A stretch of 23,442 bases of DNA. Origin: a virus. Location of the stretch: the IMG/VR virus record IMGVR_UViG_3300023242_000924, positions 1 to 23,442 of that record. One strand, given 5' to 3'. Below, in pieces: positions 15,458 through 22,868 of this stretch; within the stretch, counting starts at the first letter, position 1; each line of letters starts with the position of its first letter. The position numbers and the translations under genes are program-made. A model generated the notes under the pieces. That model had not been told where the DNA came from. It made no database searches and saw only the letters and a list, made by a program, of their open reading frames with translations.

Positions 15458-16762
15458 ATGGCAACATGGAAAAAAGTCGCGATATCAGGCTCCAATATAT
15501 CGCAATTCAATAATGATTCAAATTATATAGTTAATGGTCAGAGTGGAGTTGTTCTCACAGGTTCATTTAGTGGGTCCTTTGTAGGAACAACTGATCTACC
15601 AGATTTAACAGATGGGAATGGTATTGCCGATTTTATCTATGATGGTTCAACAACCTCTACCATATCAGTACAATCAAATACAACTACAGGTGGTAATATT
15701 AAACCTATATCTGTAACCCCTAATGGTGTAGGTTTTGATATCTCAACTATTGATGGTAATGGTATAGGCTTATCAGGTGGTGAATTAATAGTTAATGTAG
15801 ACAATTCATCTATTGAAATTAATGCTGATTCCTTAAGAGTTAAAGCTGCAGGTGTAACTAATGCAATGTTAGTTAACGATGGGTTTGTGCTTGGTACTAC
15901 TGATATTTCGTTAGGTGCTACTGGTTCTACAGTTAATGGTTTAACACTTACTAACGTAATAGCAGCAGGTTCATTTAGTGGTTCATTTAGTGGTTCTGCT
16001 ACTTTACCTCCCTTAGTAGATGGTAATGGTATAAACGACTTTACATACAATGGTTCAACCGGAGCTACAATATCAGTTCAAACTGATGGTTCAACTTTAA
16101 CTACAGGAGTAAATGGTGTTTCTGTAGCAGCCAATGGGATTACAGCAACACAATTAAACACTTCAATAGCCGGTACAGGTTTAGCTGGTGGTGGTGGAAC
16201 AGCTCTAAGTATTAATTTAAATGAACTTACATTAGGTTTAGGATTAGATGTAGGAGGTAATGCTACAACACTAAATTTAGATCTTACTGAAGTAATATCA
16301 ACAGATGGTGTTAACAGAGTATTAACCTCAGATGGAGATGGTACTTTAACAGCAGAACCAAACTTTGCGTTTGATGGTGTTACTTTAACGGTAACAGGTA
16401 ACCAAACCATTTCAGGAAACTTAACAGTACAAGGTACAGCATCTTTTCAAAATACTACAAATTTAGATATAACGGATAGATTTATTCGTTTAGCATCTGG
16501 GTCAGCTACTGCGGGAGATGGGGGTATTGTAGTTCAACAAACTGGTACTACTAATGGTGAATTATTTGGGTTCGACTCTGGTACAACTCGTTGGGCGGTA
16601 ACTAGCTCATTTGACGCGTCAACCTCGGCATTTACACCAGATGCATTTATGGCGGCCGCAGTAGTTGGAACAGGAATAGACCCAACATCAGCACCCGCTA
16701 GATACACAGCAAAAGGTAACATTTTTGTAGGTACAGATGAAGGTATTTGGATTTATTCATAA
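15458..16762 (+). CDS. Tail fibre-like protein with WKKV N-terminus and internal repeat (434 aa)
   Basis: A Gly/Ser/Thr/Asn-rich, beta-strand-rich protein typical of trimeric phage fibres. The N-terminus MATWKKVAISGSN is nearly the same as that of the fibre at 17363 (MPNWKKVIVSGSN), suggesting a shared attachment module. A 38-residue repeat occurs at about 35-72 and 171-208. From about 286 the protein carries VLTSDGDGTLTAEPNFAFDG, a LTVTGNQTISGNLTVQG shaft-like stretch, and a C-terminal domain from NLDITDRFIRLASGS (about 335) to the end GTDEGIWIYS. The C-terminal part may be a trimerisation or tip domain. Role in adsorption is inferred from composition and neighbourhood; receptor unknown. It follows a tandem ATAATAAA repeat. 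Confidence 0.82.
   Translation: MATWKKVAISGSNISQFNNDSNYIVNGQSGVVLTGSFSGSFVGTTDLPDLTDGNGIADFIYDGSTTSTISVQSNTTTGGNIKPISVTPNGVGFDISTIDGNGIGLSGGELIVNVDNSSIEINADSLRVKAAGVTNAMLVNDGFVLGTTDISLGATGSTVNGLTLTNVIAAGSFSGSFSGSATLPPLVDGNGINDFTYNGSTGATISVQTDGSTLTTGVNGVSVAANGITATQLNTSIAGTGLAGGGGTALSINLNELTLGLGLDVGGNATTLNLDLTEVISTDGVNRVLTSDGDGTLTAEPNFAFDGVTLTVTGNQTISGNLTVQGTASFQNTTNLDITDRFIRLASGSATAGDGGIVVQQTGTTNGELFGFDSGTTRWAVTSSFDASTSAFTPDAFMAAAVVGTGIDPTSAPARYTAKGNIFVGTDEGIWIYS
15560..16081 (+). repeat. Internal coding repeat in the fibre gene (two copies)
   Basis: Two copies of a 38-codon unit lie at 15560-15673 and 15968-16081. Both begin GSFSGSF, share DGNGI.DF.Y.GST and end TISVQ. The copies are diverged at the DNA level but start with the same GGTTCATTTAGTGG. 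This looks like duplication of a shaft module. Confidence 0.75.
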
Positions 16763-16804
16763 TATATAAAAAAATAGTTGTATAAAAAAATATTAAAAAG
16801 GTTT

Positions 16805-17035
16805 ATGAGCTTTAAAGCAGGAAACACAGAAGTTGGAGGGATCCCTATAAACAATATAGGTTCCTCCACTCCTAATATCACACAGGTAGAACTTTCAGAA
16901 AAAGAATTAGAATTTCTCTTAGTAACAATCAAAAATGGTTTATTCAAAGGAGAATATGTTGAGGTACTTTATAATTTAACTTTGAAATTGCAAAAACATT
17001 TTGTAGATTTAAGAAATAAAAATAATAGTTTATGA
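16805..17035 (+). CDS. Small uncharacterised protein between fibre genes (76 aa)
   Basis: No family is recognised. The ATG at 16805 gives MSFKAGNTEVGGIPINNIGS and a second, helical half with ELSEKELEFLLVTIKNGLFK and LYNLTLKLQKHFVDL. A TTG at 16778 would add nine residues, but they are Lys-rich, lie in what looks like leader sequence, and have no supporting signal, so I prefer the ATG. The protein has no signal peptide or Cys. Its stop overlaps the next start (ATGA), so the two are probably translated together. The place between two fibre genes could mean a tail chaperone or assembly factor, but nothing in the sequence shows it. Confidence 0.72.
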   Translation: MSFKAGNTEVGGIPINNIGSSTPNITQVELSEKELEFLLVTIKNGLFKGEYVEVLYNLTLKLQKHFVDLRNKNNSL

Positions 17036-17286
17036 TGATATATACCCTTGAAGATTTAAATTTAAGAGAAATCAAAGCATTACGTAAATCCCTAGATTAC
17101 ATCCCTATTACAGGGGTAGATGCTGCTTTTATAGCAATACTGCAAAATAAAATTTCTACACAAATTTTTCAAATAGAAGAATACCTTCAAACCGAAGAAA
17201 ATGATAAAAATACTTTACTCCAAAAGGCTATAGAAAAAGATCCTGACATTAATAAAACTACTATTAAGGGGAATAAAAAGCCTTAA
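17032..17286 (+). CDS. Small uncharacterised charged protein (84 aa)
   Basis: No family is recognised. This helical, acidic-then-basic protein starts MMIYTLEDLNLREIKALRKS and ends in a Lys-rich tail. The start ATG at 17032 overlaps the previous stop; an ATG one codon later (17035) is also possible. It pairs with the preceding small gene as a two-gene unit between fibre genes. In size and charge the two would suit chaperones or adaptors of fibre assembly, which is only a guess. A promoter-like motif and a structured leader follow its stop. Confidence 0.7.
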   Translation: MMIYTLEDLNLREIKALRKSLDYIPITGVDAAFIAILQNKISTQIFQIEEYLQTEENDKNTLLQKAIEKDPDINKTTIKGNKKP

Positions 17287-17295
17287 TATTTATAA
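17286..17295 (+). promoter_or_regulatory. Putative late promoter motif upstream of the large fibre gene
   Basis: ATATTTATAA overlaps the last base of the previous stop codon and lies 67 bases before the fibre ATG at 17363. This spacing is longer than at the other copies and leaves room for a leader with hairpins. Confidence 0.42.
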
Positions 17296-17305
17296 CTATA
17301 TTATA

Positions 17306-17336
17306 GGCCCGTAAGGGAAGTGGGCAGGCAATCCTG
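17306..17336 (+). other. Structured leader upstream of the large fibre gene
   Basis: CCC-GTAA-GGG (17308-17317) can form a short hairpin with a GNRA-type loop, or GCCC (17307-17310) can pair with GGGC (17322-17325). CAGG (17325-17328) pairs with CCTG (17333-17336). The stretch is GC-richer than its surroundings. No known RNA family is recognised and the stems are short. Confidence 0.3.
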
Positions 17337-17362
17337 TAACCAACCATAATTCTATTTAAAAA

Positions 17363-19351
17363 ATGCCAAATTGGAAAAAAGTAATAGTCAGTGGATCTAA
17401 CGCTGAACTAAATTCTCTGAATGTATCAACTTCGCTAACAGCAAGTAACATTCTAATATATGGGTCGGGTTCTACCATACTAGACATACAGGGTTCACAA
17501 GGTCAGTTGTTTTCTGTTACGGATAGTTTGACAGGTGACTTGTTTGCGGTATCAGACATATCTGGAATACCAATATTAACAGTTAATTCAAGTGGTGCTG
17601 TAGACATTGGTGGTAACCTAACAATATCTACAATTGCTAATGCAACTATAGACACAGATAAATTTCTAGTTAGTAATTCAGGACTTCTTAATTATAGAAC
17701 AGGAGCAGAGGTACTCTCTGATATTGGTGGAGCGCCTGCAACAGGTGGATCTTATTTACCTTTAGCTGGTGGCACACTGACTGGGACTAATGGCGTTGTT
17801 TTCCCTGATACTTTTAAACTAAATCTAGGAACAGATTCAGACCTTAAGCTATATCACGACGGAAGTAATAGCTATATACAAGATGTTGGAACTGGTATGT
17901 TAGCTATCGATACAAATGGTACTGATGTTAGAATTACAAAAACTGATAATGAGTTTATGGCTAAGTTTATTACTGATGCTGAAGTTCAATTATATTATAA
18001 TGGTTCTAAAAAGTTTGAAACTACAAACACAGGTATAAGTATAGGTGTAAATTCTATAATTCCCTTTGCTGGTAACACAAACGCAGGATATTGGTTGTAT
18101 GGAACTCATGCACATGGATTTGTTTCTAACGCAAATGGTGATTTAAGAATACTAGCATTAACTCCCGGTGGTCAAAAAGAAGTTTTAAGAAGTTATATAA
18201 CCACTGCAAGTAAATTAATTATTGATGGCAATAACTATTATAACGTTGGAATAGGTACAACAACCCCTACAACTAAACTAGACGTAAACGGTGTAATCAC
18301 TGCATCAGGTGGTAATTCAACACAATGGAACACAGCATATACACATAGCACGTCAACTCATGCACCAAGTAATGCTACACCAGATCAAACACCTGCTGAA
18401 TTATTAGCAGCAATTAAAACAGTTGATGGTGTTGGTTCAGGATTAGATGCCGATTCAGTTGACGGATATAACCCCGAAGAGGGTTTAGTTGCGAATTCAC
18501 TAATGAAACGTGACGGAAGTATAAATGTTCAAGCAAGGAGGTTTATAGGAGGATATAGTAATAGCACAGATGGACAGTTAAACCAGCCATTTAAATTAGC
18601 TGTAGACCAGAACTCATACATGGTAGCAGCAGCAGGAGATACTTGGGGCTTATTCTGGGCTGGAAATAGTGGGGCACGATACGGTACAAATGGTAACGGT
18701 GGACCCGGTAACATATGGGGTAATTCAACCAATCCTAATGAATTTGTGTTTGTTGGTAGTGATAACACAAAATGGACAGTTAACGGTAATAATGGAAACA
18801 CTTGGCAGAGTGGGACTATAACAGCAGCAGGAGATATTAGTTCAAACGGAACATATTACATAGGAGATAGTAAAAATATAATACAATTCTCGGACAGCTG
18901 GTTAAGAATAAATCCAAGTAACCATTTTGGATCAGGTATATACTGTGGAACAGGTATACTAAGAACAGATGGAGAATTACAAGTAGGAAATGCAGGAGAT
19001 CAATTTAGAGTAAGCTCTACAGGTGATATTAGGATTAATAATAATGCACTAATAAACTACCAAAGTAACGTAGATGTAACTGGATTAGAGCTAGTAGCAC
19101 AAGTAGCTATAGCAACTTACACAGCGGCATTCTTTGATTATGTTATCAAGAAAGGAACTAATGTTAGAGCAGGCGTTGTTTATGCATGTCATGACGGAAC
19201 CAATGTTGAGTTCTCTGAAACGTCTACAGTTGACTTAGGAAATACATCAGACGTAGTCTTAAGTATAGATATATCAGGAGGTCAAATGAGACTATTGGCA
19301 AACGCAGCAACAACAAGCTGGAGTGTTAAATCTTTAATAAGAGCAATATAA
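17363..19351 (+). CDS. Large tail fibre protein (662 aa)
   Basis: This protein has the repetitive, Gly/Asn/Ser/Thr-rich make-up of phage fibres. The N-terminus MPNWKKVIVSGSN matches the fibre at 15458. A module at about 96-122 (IDTDKF...YRTGAEVLSDIG) and another at about 312-325 (TASGGNSTQWNTAY) both recur in the fibre gene at 22869. Between them is a segment with LKLYHDGSNSYIQDVGTGML (161-180), a phrase I know from marine myophage fibres. A LDADSVDGYN element (361-370) and a longer beta-rich C-terminal part complete it. The adjacent lectin-type gene starts one base after its stop, so the two may form a fibre and tip pair. Receptor is unknown. Confidence 0.85.
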   Translation: MPNWKKVIVSGSNAELNSLNVSTSLTASNILIYGSGSTILDIQGSQGQLFSVTDSLTGDLFAVSDISGIPILTVNSSGAVDIGGNLTISTIANATIDTDKFLVSNSGLLNYRTGAEVLSDIGGAPATGGSYLPLAGGTLTGTNGVVFPDTFKLNLGTDSDLKLYHDGSNSYIQDVGTGMLAIDTNGTDVRITKTDNEFMAKFITDAEVQLYYNGSKKFETTNTGISIGVNSIIPFAGNTNAGYWLYGTHAHGFVSNANGDLRILALTPGGQKEVLRSYITTASKLIIDGNNYYNVGIGTTTPTTKLDVNGVITASGGNSTQWNTAYTHSTSTHAPSNATPDQTPAELLAAIKTVDGVGSGLDADSVDGYNPEEGLVANSLMKRDGSINVQARRFIGGYSNSTDGQLNQPFKLAVDQNSYMVAAAGDTWGLFWAGNSGARYGTNGNGGPGNIWGNSTNPNEFVFVGSDNTKWTVNGNNGNTWQSGTITAAGDISSNGTYYIGDSKNIIQFSDSWLRINPSNHFGSGIYCGTGILRTDGELQVGNAGDQFRVSSTGDIRINNNALINYQSNVDVTGLELVAQVAIATYTAAFFDYVIKKGTNVRAGVVYACHDGTNVEFSETSTVDLGNTSDVVLSIDISGGQMRLLANAATTSWSVKSLIRAI

Positions 19352-19352
19352 T

Positions 19353-20090
19353 ATGGGAATATATAGAGGACCTGTTTACAACAGTGTTAGCGAAATCACT
19401 GGCCCTACTGGCTGGTACAACGTACAAACTACACTCGGACCAACCTTAGTTTGGGTTGATCAAGATTACGATGGTGGTGGATGGGTATTGGCTCTTGCAA
19501 ATAGAAGATATACTTCAGGTATGAATAACTTAACATATGATAATGCAATCAATACTGTTAATTATAGAACCGATGGTACTGATGATAGTACAAATACAAC
19601 TTTACCAGTTTCTCGTCAATTATTAGGAAAAGACCTTACTGATGTTAATGTATTTTTAGGATTAAAATATTGGAGTGAGTTGGCAGGTAGAGAATCTTCA
19701 AATAATACAACAGTTGTACAATTCGTATCAGCAACAAATGGTACGGCTTTAAGTGCAACGAGTTCACATAACCACAGACATAGATGGAGAGCTGCTGGAT
19801 TTAATGGTAATTATGGTTTTACCTCTGCTGTAAGTATTGCAAATGAGGTAGGTGGAGTATCTCCTGGTATGTTATCACATGCAGGAAGTAGTAATCCATT
19901 ATCAACATATGATAATGATAATGATTCCAATGGTGGAAGTTGTTCGAGTTATTATAACAACAATCCGTGGTGGTATAGTTCGTGTTGGGGTGGAAATCAG
20001 TTCGCTGGTGGAGGATATAATGACGGTCCTTATTGGACAAGTTCTACATCCGAATATAGTTATCAGTATGGGGCAATTTATATAAAATAA
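19353..20090 (+). CDS. Fibrinogen-related domain (FReD) adhesin, putative fibre-tip lectin (245 aa)
   Basis: The whole protein reads like a fibrinogen C-terminal domain. The N-terminal part has a GWY...V segment (20-24) then VDQDYDGGGWVLALANRR (35-52), matching the family's DGGGW motif. The C-terminal part has TYDNDNDSNGGSC (185-197), which matches the calcium loop of fibrinogen gamma (DNDND...C). Then come WWY (206-208) and a second Cys (C211), 14 residues after C197; in fibrinogen the equivalent disulphide spans 13. The end is PYWTSSTSEYSYQYGAIYIK. FReD proteins bind sugars or acetylated groups, so a host-surface glycan receptor is likely. There is no signal peptide, as expected for a virion protein. 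It lies one base after the large fibre gene. Confidence 0.82.
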   Translation: MGIYRGPVYNSVSEITGPTGWYNVQTTLGPTLVWVDQDYDGGGWVLALANRRYTSGMNNLTYDNAINTVNYRTDGTDDSTNTTLPVSRQLLGKDLTDVNVFLGLKYWSELAGRESSNNTTVVQFVSATNGTALSATSSHNHRHRWRAAGFNGNYGFTSAVSIANEVGGVSPGMLSHAGSSNPLSTYDNDNDSNGGSCSSYYNNNPWWYSSCWGGNQFAGGGYNDGPYWTSSTSEYSYQYGAIYIK

Positions 20091-20092
20091 AT

Positions 20093-20305
20093 ATGATTAC
20101 AGAAATAAAAGATATGAAATTAATTTTCTCACGGCCAAATTCCACTCAATGGAAAAAGGTTGTTGAGGATTTAGATGGTAATTTAATTTACGAGGAACTT
20201 AATGCAATATTTGATGAACCAACTTCGGAAGAATTTGATGCATGGGAAGCTCAAACATTAACAATACCACATTGGAATATTGTTGAAATAGAAAGATTTA
20301 TATAA
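20093..20305 (+). CDS. Small uncharacterised acidic protein in the fibre region (70 aa)
   Basis: No family is recognised. This short acidic protein starts MITEIKDMKLIFSRPNSTQW and contains DGNLIYEELNAIFDEPTSEEFDAWE (split here by the reading only). It starts 2 bases after the FReD adhesin and ends 4 bases before the next gene. A second in-frame Met (codon 8, 20114) is a possible alternative start. Its position suggests a small tail accessory or fibre-assembly protein. Confidence 0.68.
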   Translation: MITEIKDMKLIFSRPNSTQWKKVVEDLDGNLIYEELNAIFDEPTSEEFDAWEAQTLTIPHWNIVEIERFI

Positions 20306-20309
20306 AGAT

Positions 20310-20639
20310 ATGTTTGAAAATAGAAGATGGTTGGTAATACCAACAAGTATAATAGGTACTATAGATTTTAATCAGGTTCAGCAATCTGGAGAAAATAATT
20401 TAAGATTATCTATAGATGAATCTGAGACATTTATTAAGTATGATGTTAATGTAGTTGAAGAAACTTTTGACACAACGTATATAAACCCAGAGACAGAAGA
20501 AGAAGAAACTTATACGACTGAAAAAGGAGTATATGGAAGACCTTCAATATATAGTGAGGATTATATAGAATATAATCATGCAGATATCTTAGAATTATTA
20601 TCAACCGAGGTTTGGACCTCACCAATGGAAGAAATATAA
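20310..20639 (+). CDS. Uncharacterised acidic protein in the fibre region (109 aa)
   Basis: No named family is recognised, though the start MFENRRWLVIPTSIIGTIDF has a form I associate with small proteins next to fibre genes in marine phages. The first half looks like a small beta fold (LRLSIDESETFIKYDV). An acidic run (PETEEEETY, about 70-78) precedes a GVYGRPSIYSEDYIEYNHAD segment. It lies in a tight run of genes with 4-base and 1-base gaps, so it is likely co-transcribed with the adhesins on either side. It might help fibre folding or attachment; that is inference from position. Confidence 0.7.
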   Translation: MFENRRWLVIPTSIIGTIDFNQVQQSGENNLRLSIDESETFIKYDVNVVEETFDTTYINPETEEEETYTTEKGVYGRPSIYSEDYIEYNHADILELLSTEVWTSPMEEI

Positions 20640-20640
20640 T

Positions 20641-21516
20641 ATGGCTACAATAGGGGGACCGGATAAATTTGGGTTATGGTCTGATGCCGATCTAAGATCA
20701 GGTACAAACTCTTCATGGTCTTTAGGCACATATGTGGGGTCTGGGGGACCTAATGGCGATCCTTATATACAAGTAGTAGGAGGGGGTGGTGGTGGTTACT
20801 TAACAAATAGAATTGAGGTGGATACGACTAAATCATACCAAATGGTACTTTATGCAAAAACTCTTTCACCCGGAAGCTCTGGTAATAACCCAGGAGGCCA
20901 TTTAGGATTTGCATGTTACGATATAAGTGATAATTTTATAGATTTACGACAACTTAAAGGTATCGGAGACACCCAATTGACCCGAGCTGCTTCTCCCGGA
21001 GACACTACTATTTATGTTTCGAACGCATCAGGATGGAGTAATGATGCAAATTCAATCTTTAGGAACTATATGTTATTTGGAGGACAATATCCTTATTCTG
21101 TTGGCTATTCTCGCTATACAGGTATATACAATCAAAACGGTATTACTAATTTAGGAGGAGGAGAATATTCTGTTACTCTTTCCTCGGGTTTACCTACATG
21201 GTCTGATGCTTTAGTTGGAGGGGTATACCCGGTAGGTACATATTTTGCAAACGGTAGAGCAGGAGGAACATATAACTATGCGTTAGGTAACCCAACATTT
21301 CCTACTACATGGACTAGGTACTCTACTCCTGTTTTTACTGGAACTAGTAGAAATAGTGATTACCCCTTCAGACATGGAACTAAATTTATTAGATTCTTAT
21401 CATTAAGAAATTATAATAGAAGGACAGAATCCCCACAAGATCATGTATGGGGGTTGAGTAAGTTCTTTTTCGGTAGAGTTGAAGGCAATAGAGATTACCC
21501 CCTAACAAGAATATAA
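20641..21516 (+). CDS. Putative tail adhesin / receptor-binding protein (291 aa)
   Basis: A Gly-, Ser-, Tyr- and aromatic-rich protein. The N-terminal half (about 10-100) has the beta-sandwich look of a carbohydrate-binding module: WSLGTYVGSGGPNGDPYIQV, then YLTNRIEVDTTKSYQMVLYA with LGFACYDISDNF. The middle (about 118-135, AASPGDTTIYVSNASGW) recalls a strand pair found in phage adhesins. The C-terminal part is rich in Gly, Tyr, Arg and Asn and ends SKFFFGRVEGNRDYPLTRI. No enzymatic motif is visible. With a FReD protein upstream and a LamG-type protein downstream, it fits a set of alternative receptor-binding parts. Family name is not certain. Confidence 0.68.
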   Translation: MATIGGPDKFGLWSDADLRSGTNSSWSLGTYVGSGGPNGDPYIQVVGGGGGGYLTNRIEVDTTKSYQMVLYAKTLSPGSSGNNPGGHLGFACYDISDNFIDLRQLKGIGDTQLTRAASPGDTTIYVSNASGWSNDANSIFRNYMLFGGQYPYSVGYSRYTGIYNQNGITNLGGGEYSVTLSSGLPTWSDALVGGVYPVGTYFANGRAGGTYNYALGNPTFPTTWTRYSTPVFTGTSRNSDYPFRHGTKFIRFLSLRNYNRRTESPQDHVWGLSKFFFGRVEGNRDYPLTRI

Positions 21517-21521
21517 AACAT

Positions 21522-21620
21522 ATGAGCAGTATAGTAAAAGAAATAGAAATTGAAGAAAATAAAGTAGTATATATACTCTCTACTTTTGATAATGGAGATG
21601 AAGTAATAACTGAAAAATAA
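21522..21620 (+). CDS. Very small protein coupled to the LamG-type gene (32 aa)
   Basis: ATG at 21522 opens a 32-codon frame, MSSIVKEIEIEENKVVYILS and 12 more residues, that ends TAA at 21618-21620. Its stop shares a base with the next ATG (TAATG), which is strong context for a real, translationally coupled gene. It is acidic and probably a small strand-rich peptide. No function is known. Confidence 0.5.
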   Translation: MSSIVKEIEIEENKVVYILSTFDNGDEVITEK

Positions 21621-22819
21621 TGTATACAGGACCAAACATAGAAAGAGACGGATTAGTATTTGGATATGATACTGGGTATGGAGTGGCTGATAATTCTACT
21701 GCTACTAGGTTTTATAAAGGAAAGCCCGTAGTAAATATGCTTAGTTACGGTGATGATTTTAATTCATGGACGAAAGCAAAGAACTCAGGATCATATCCAA
21801 CTATAAACACAAAAATAAAAGAAGGTCCTATTGCTGGAACAATGGCGGATAGATTATCATTACCTTCTGATGGGAGTTACCCTAGAATATATCAAAATTT
21901 TACACCAACATCTACAACTGCACATGTTTTTTCCGTATGGCTGAAAGGTGAAACTACAGGTCAAGGTTGTTTTGTTGGAGCGTTTAGAAACAGCCCGTGG
22001 AGCTCACCTTCTAGTACTAATTTTAATATCACAACAGAGTGGGTGAAATATAGTTTTAGTATAAATCCAGCGGACACTACGTCACACCAAATATACATAG
22101 GATCACATAATAGCCATGGAGGAAAATCATTCTTAATATCTAAAGCTCAATTAGCTCCAGGAACTATCTCCTCTCCATTTACTAATGGAACTAGATCATC
22201 TACAGATGCTTTAATTGATTTAAAAAAATCAACCAATATAGATTTATCTAATGTATCTTTTGATTCAACAGGGCAACCTGTATTTGATGGGACTGATGAT
22301 TTTATACGCATACCTGACGATCCCTTATATAGGTTAACTAGTACCGGCACATTAGAGGTATTATGTAAGCCAACTGACTTATTACAAGGACAATTTGCTG
22401 GATTAGTAGGACAAACCACAGGTGGTAGTTCAGGACAACAAGCATATTATCTACATTGGAGAAAAACAAGCAATCAGTTGAGGGGGGGTATAGCAACCTC
22501 CGCTGGGGTGAGTAATCTGATAGCATTTACTTTACCCACCGATACAAATTGGATTCATTTAGTGTTTACGTGGGATGGTTCATTTTTGAATTTATATAGA
22601 AATGGTATTTCAGCAGCAACACCAGTCGCTCAAACCATTAATGCACAGGTACTATCCACTAATGTGGACATTGGCGGAAGGATGTTTCAACAAACAATTG
22701 GTACAGGTGGTGGTGAGTTTAACGGCCAGATTCCAATAGTGAAAATATACAACCAAGCATTATCAGCAGAAGAAGTAAAACAAAATTTTAACGCATACAA
22801 GAATAGATTTAACTTATAA
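21620..22819 (+). CDS. LamG/concanavalin-A-like lectin domain tail protein (399 aa)
   Basis: The N-terminus (MYTGPNIERDGLVFGYDTGY) begins a head region. Residues about 80-185 look like a carbohydrate-binding beta-sandwich (FSVWLKGETTGQGCFVGAF, then YIGSHNSHGGKSFLISKAQL). The C-terminal half (about 215-399) has the features of a LamG-type jelly roll: FDGTDDFIRIPDDPLYRL, TLEVLCKP, WIHLVFTWDGSFLNLYRNG and the closing IVKIYNQALSAEEVKQNFNA, a signature of LamG-like domains. It would bind cell-surface sugars as part of the tail or a fibre. The start overlaps the stop of the 32-aa gene. The region ends with a promoter-like motif before the last fibre gene. Confidence 0.82.
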   Translation: MYTGPNIERDGLVFGYDTGYGVADNSTATRFYKGKPVVNMLSYGDDFNSWTKAKNSGSYPTINTKIKEGPIAGTMADRLSLPSDGSYPRIYQNFTPTSTTAHVFSVWLKGETTGQGCFVGAFRNSPWSSPSSTNFNITTEWVKYSFSINPADTTSHQIYIGSHNSHGGKSFLISKAQLAPGTISSPFTNGTRSSTDALIDLKKSTNIDLSNVSFDSTGQPVFDGTDDFIRIPDDPLYRLTSTGTLEVLCKPTDLLQGQFAGLVGQTTGGSSGQQAYYLHWRKTSNQLRGGIATSAGVSNLIAFTLPTDTNWIHLVFTWDGSFLNLYRNGISAATPVAQTINAQVLSTNVDIGGRMFQQTIGTGGGEFNGQIPIVKIYNQALSAEEVKQNFNAYKNRFNL

Positions 22820-22823
22820 ACGT

Positions 22824-22833
22824 ATATTTATAA
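22824..22833 (+). promoter_or_regulatory. Putative late promoter motif upstream of the last fibre gene
   Basis: ATATTTATAA lies in the 49-base gap after the LamG-type gene, 35 bases before the ATG at 22869. A short inverted repeat, CCTTTT (22839-22844) with AAAAGG (22855-22860), lies between them. Confidence 0.42.
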
Positions 22834-22868
22834 TCGTACCTTTTGGACAATGAAAAAAGGATAAAACT

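Noticed and set aside
15637-16410. Reverse-strand frames opposite the 15458 fibre gene
   Set aside because: They arise from the low-complexity Gly/Thr/Asn-rich coding sequence on the other strand and show no domain or start signal.
16651-16658. GCGGCCGC (NotI site) and a nearby ACGCGT, as a sign of engineered DNA
   Set aside because: Both lie in frame within coding sequence of the fibre and need no cloning origin; no vector sequence is seen.
16778-16804. TTG start nine codons upstream of the small gene at 16805
   Set aside because: The added residues are Lys/Ile-rich from AT-rich leader sequence, and an ATG with a conserved-looking N-terminus follows.
19900-20090. Possible diversity-generating retroelement variable region at the 3' end of the FReD gene
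   Set aside because: The Asn/Tyr/Ser-rich end looks suggestive, but I see no template repeat and no reverse transcriptase in the window, and the residues match the fibrinogen calcium-loop pattern instead.
22851-22865. Four-codon mini frame (ATG AAA AAA GGA TAA) before the last fibre gene
   Set aside because: Too short to support as a gene, and readily explained by the A-rich leader and short inverted repeat.
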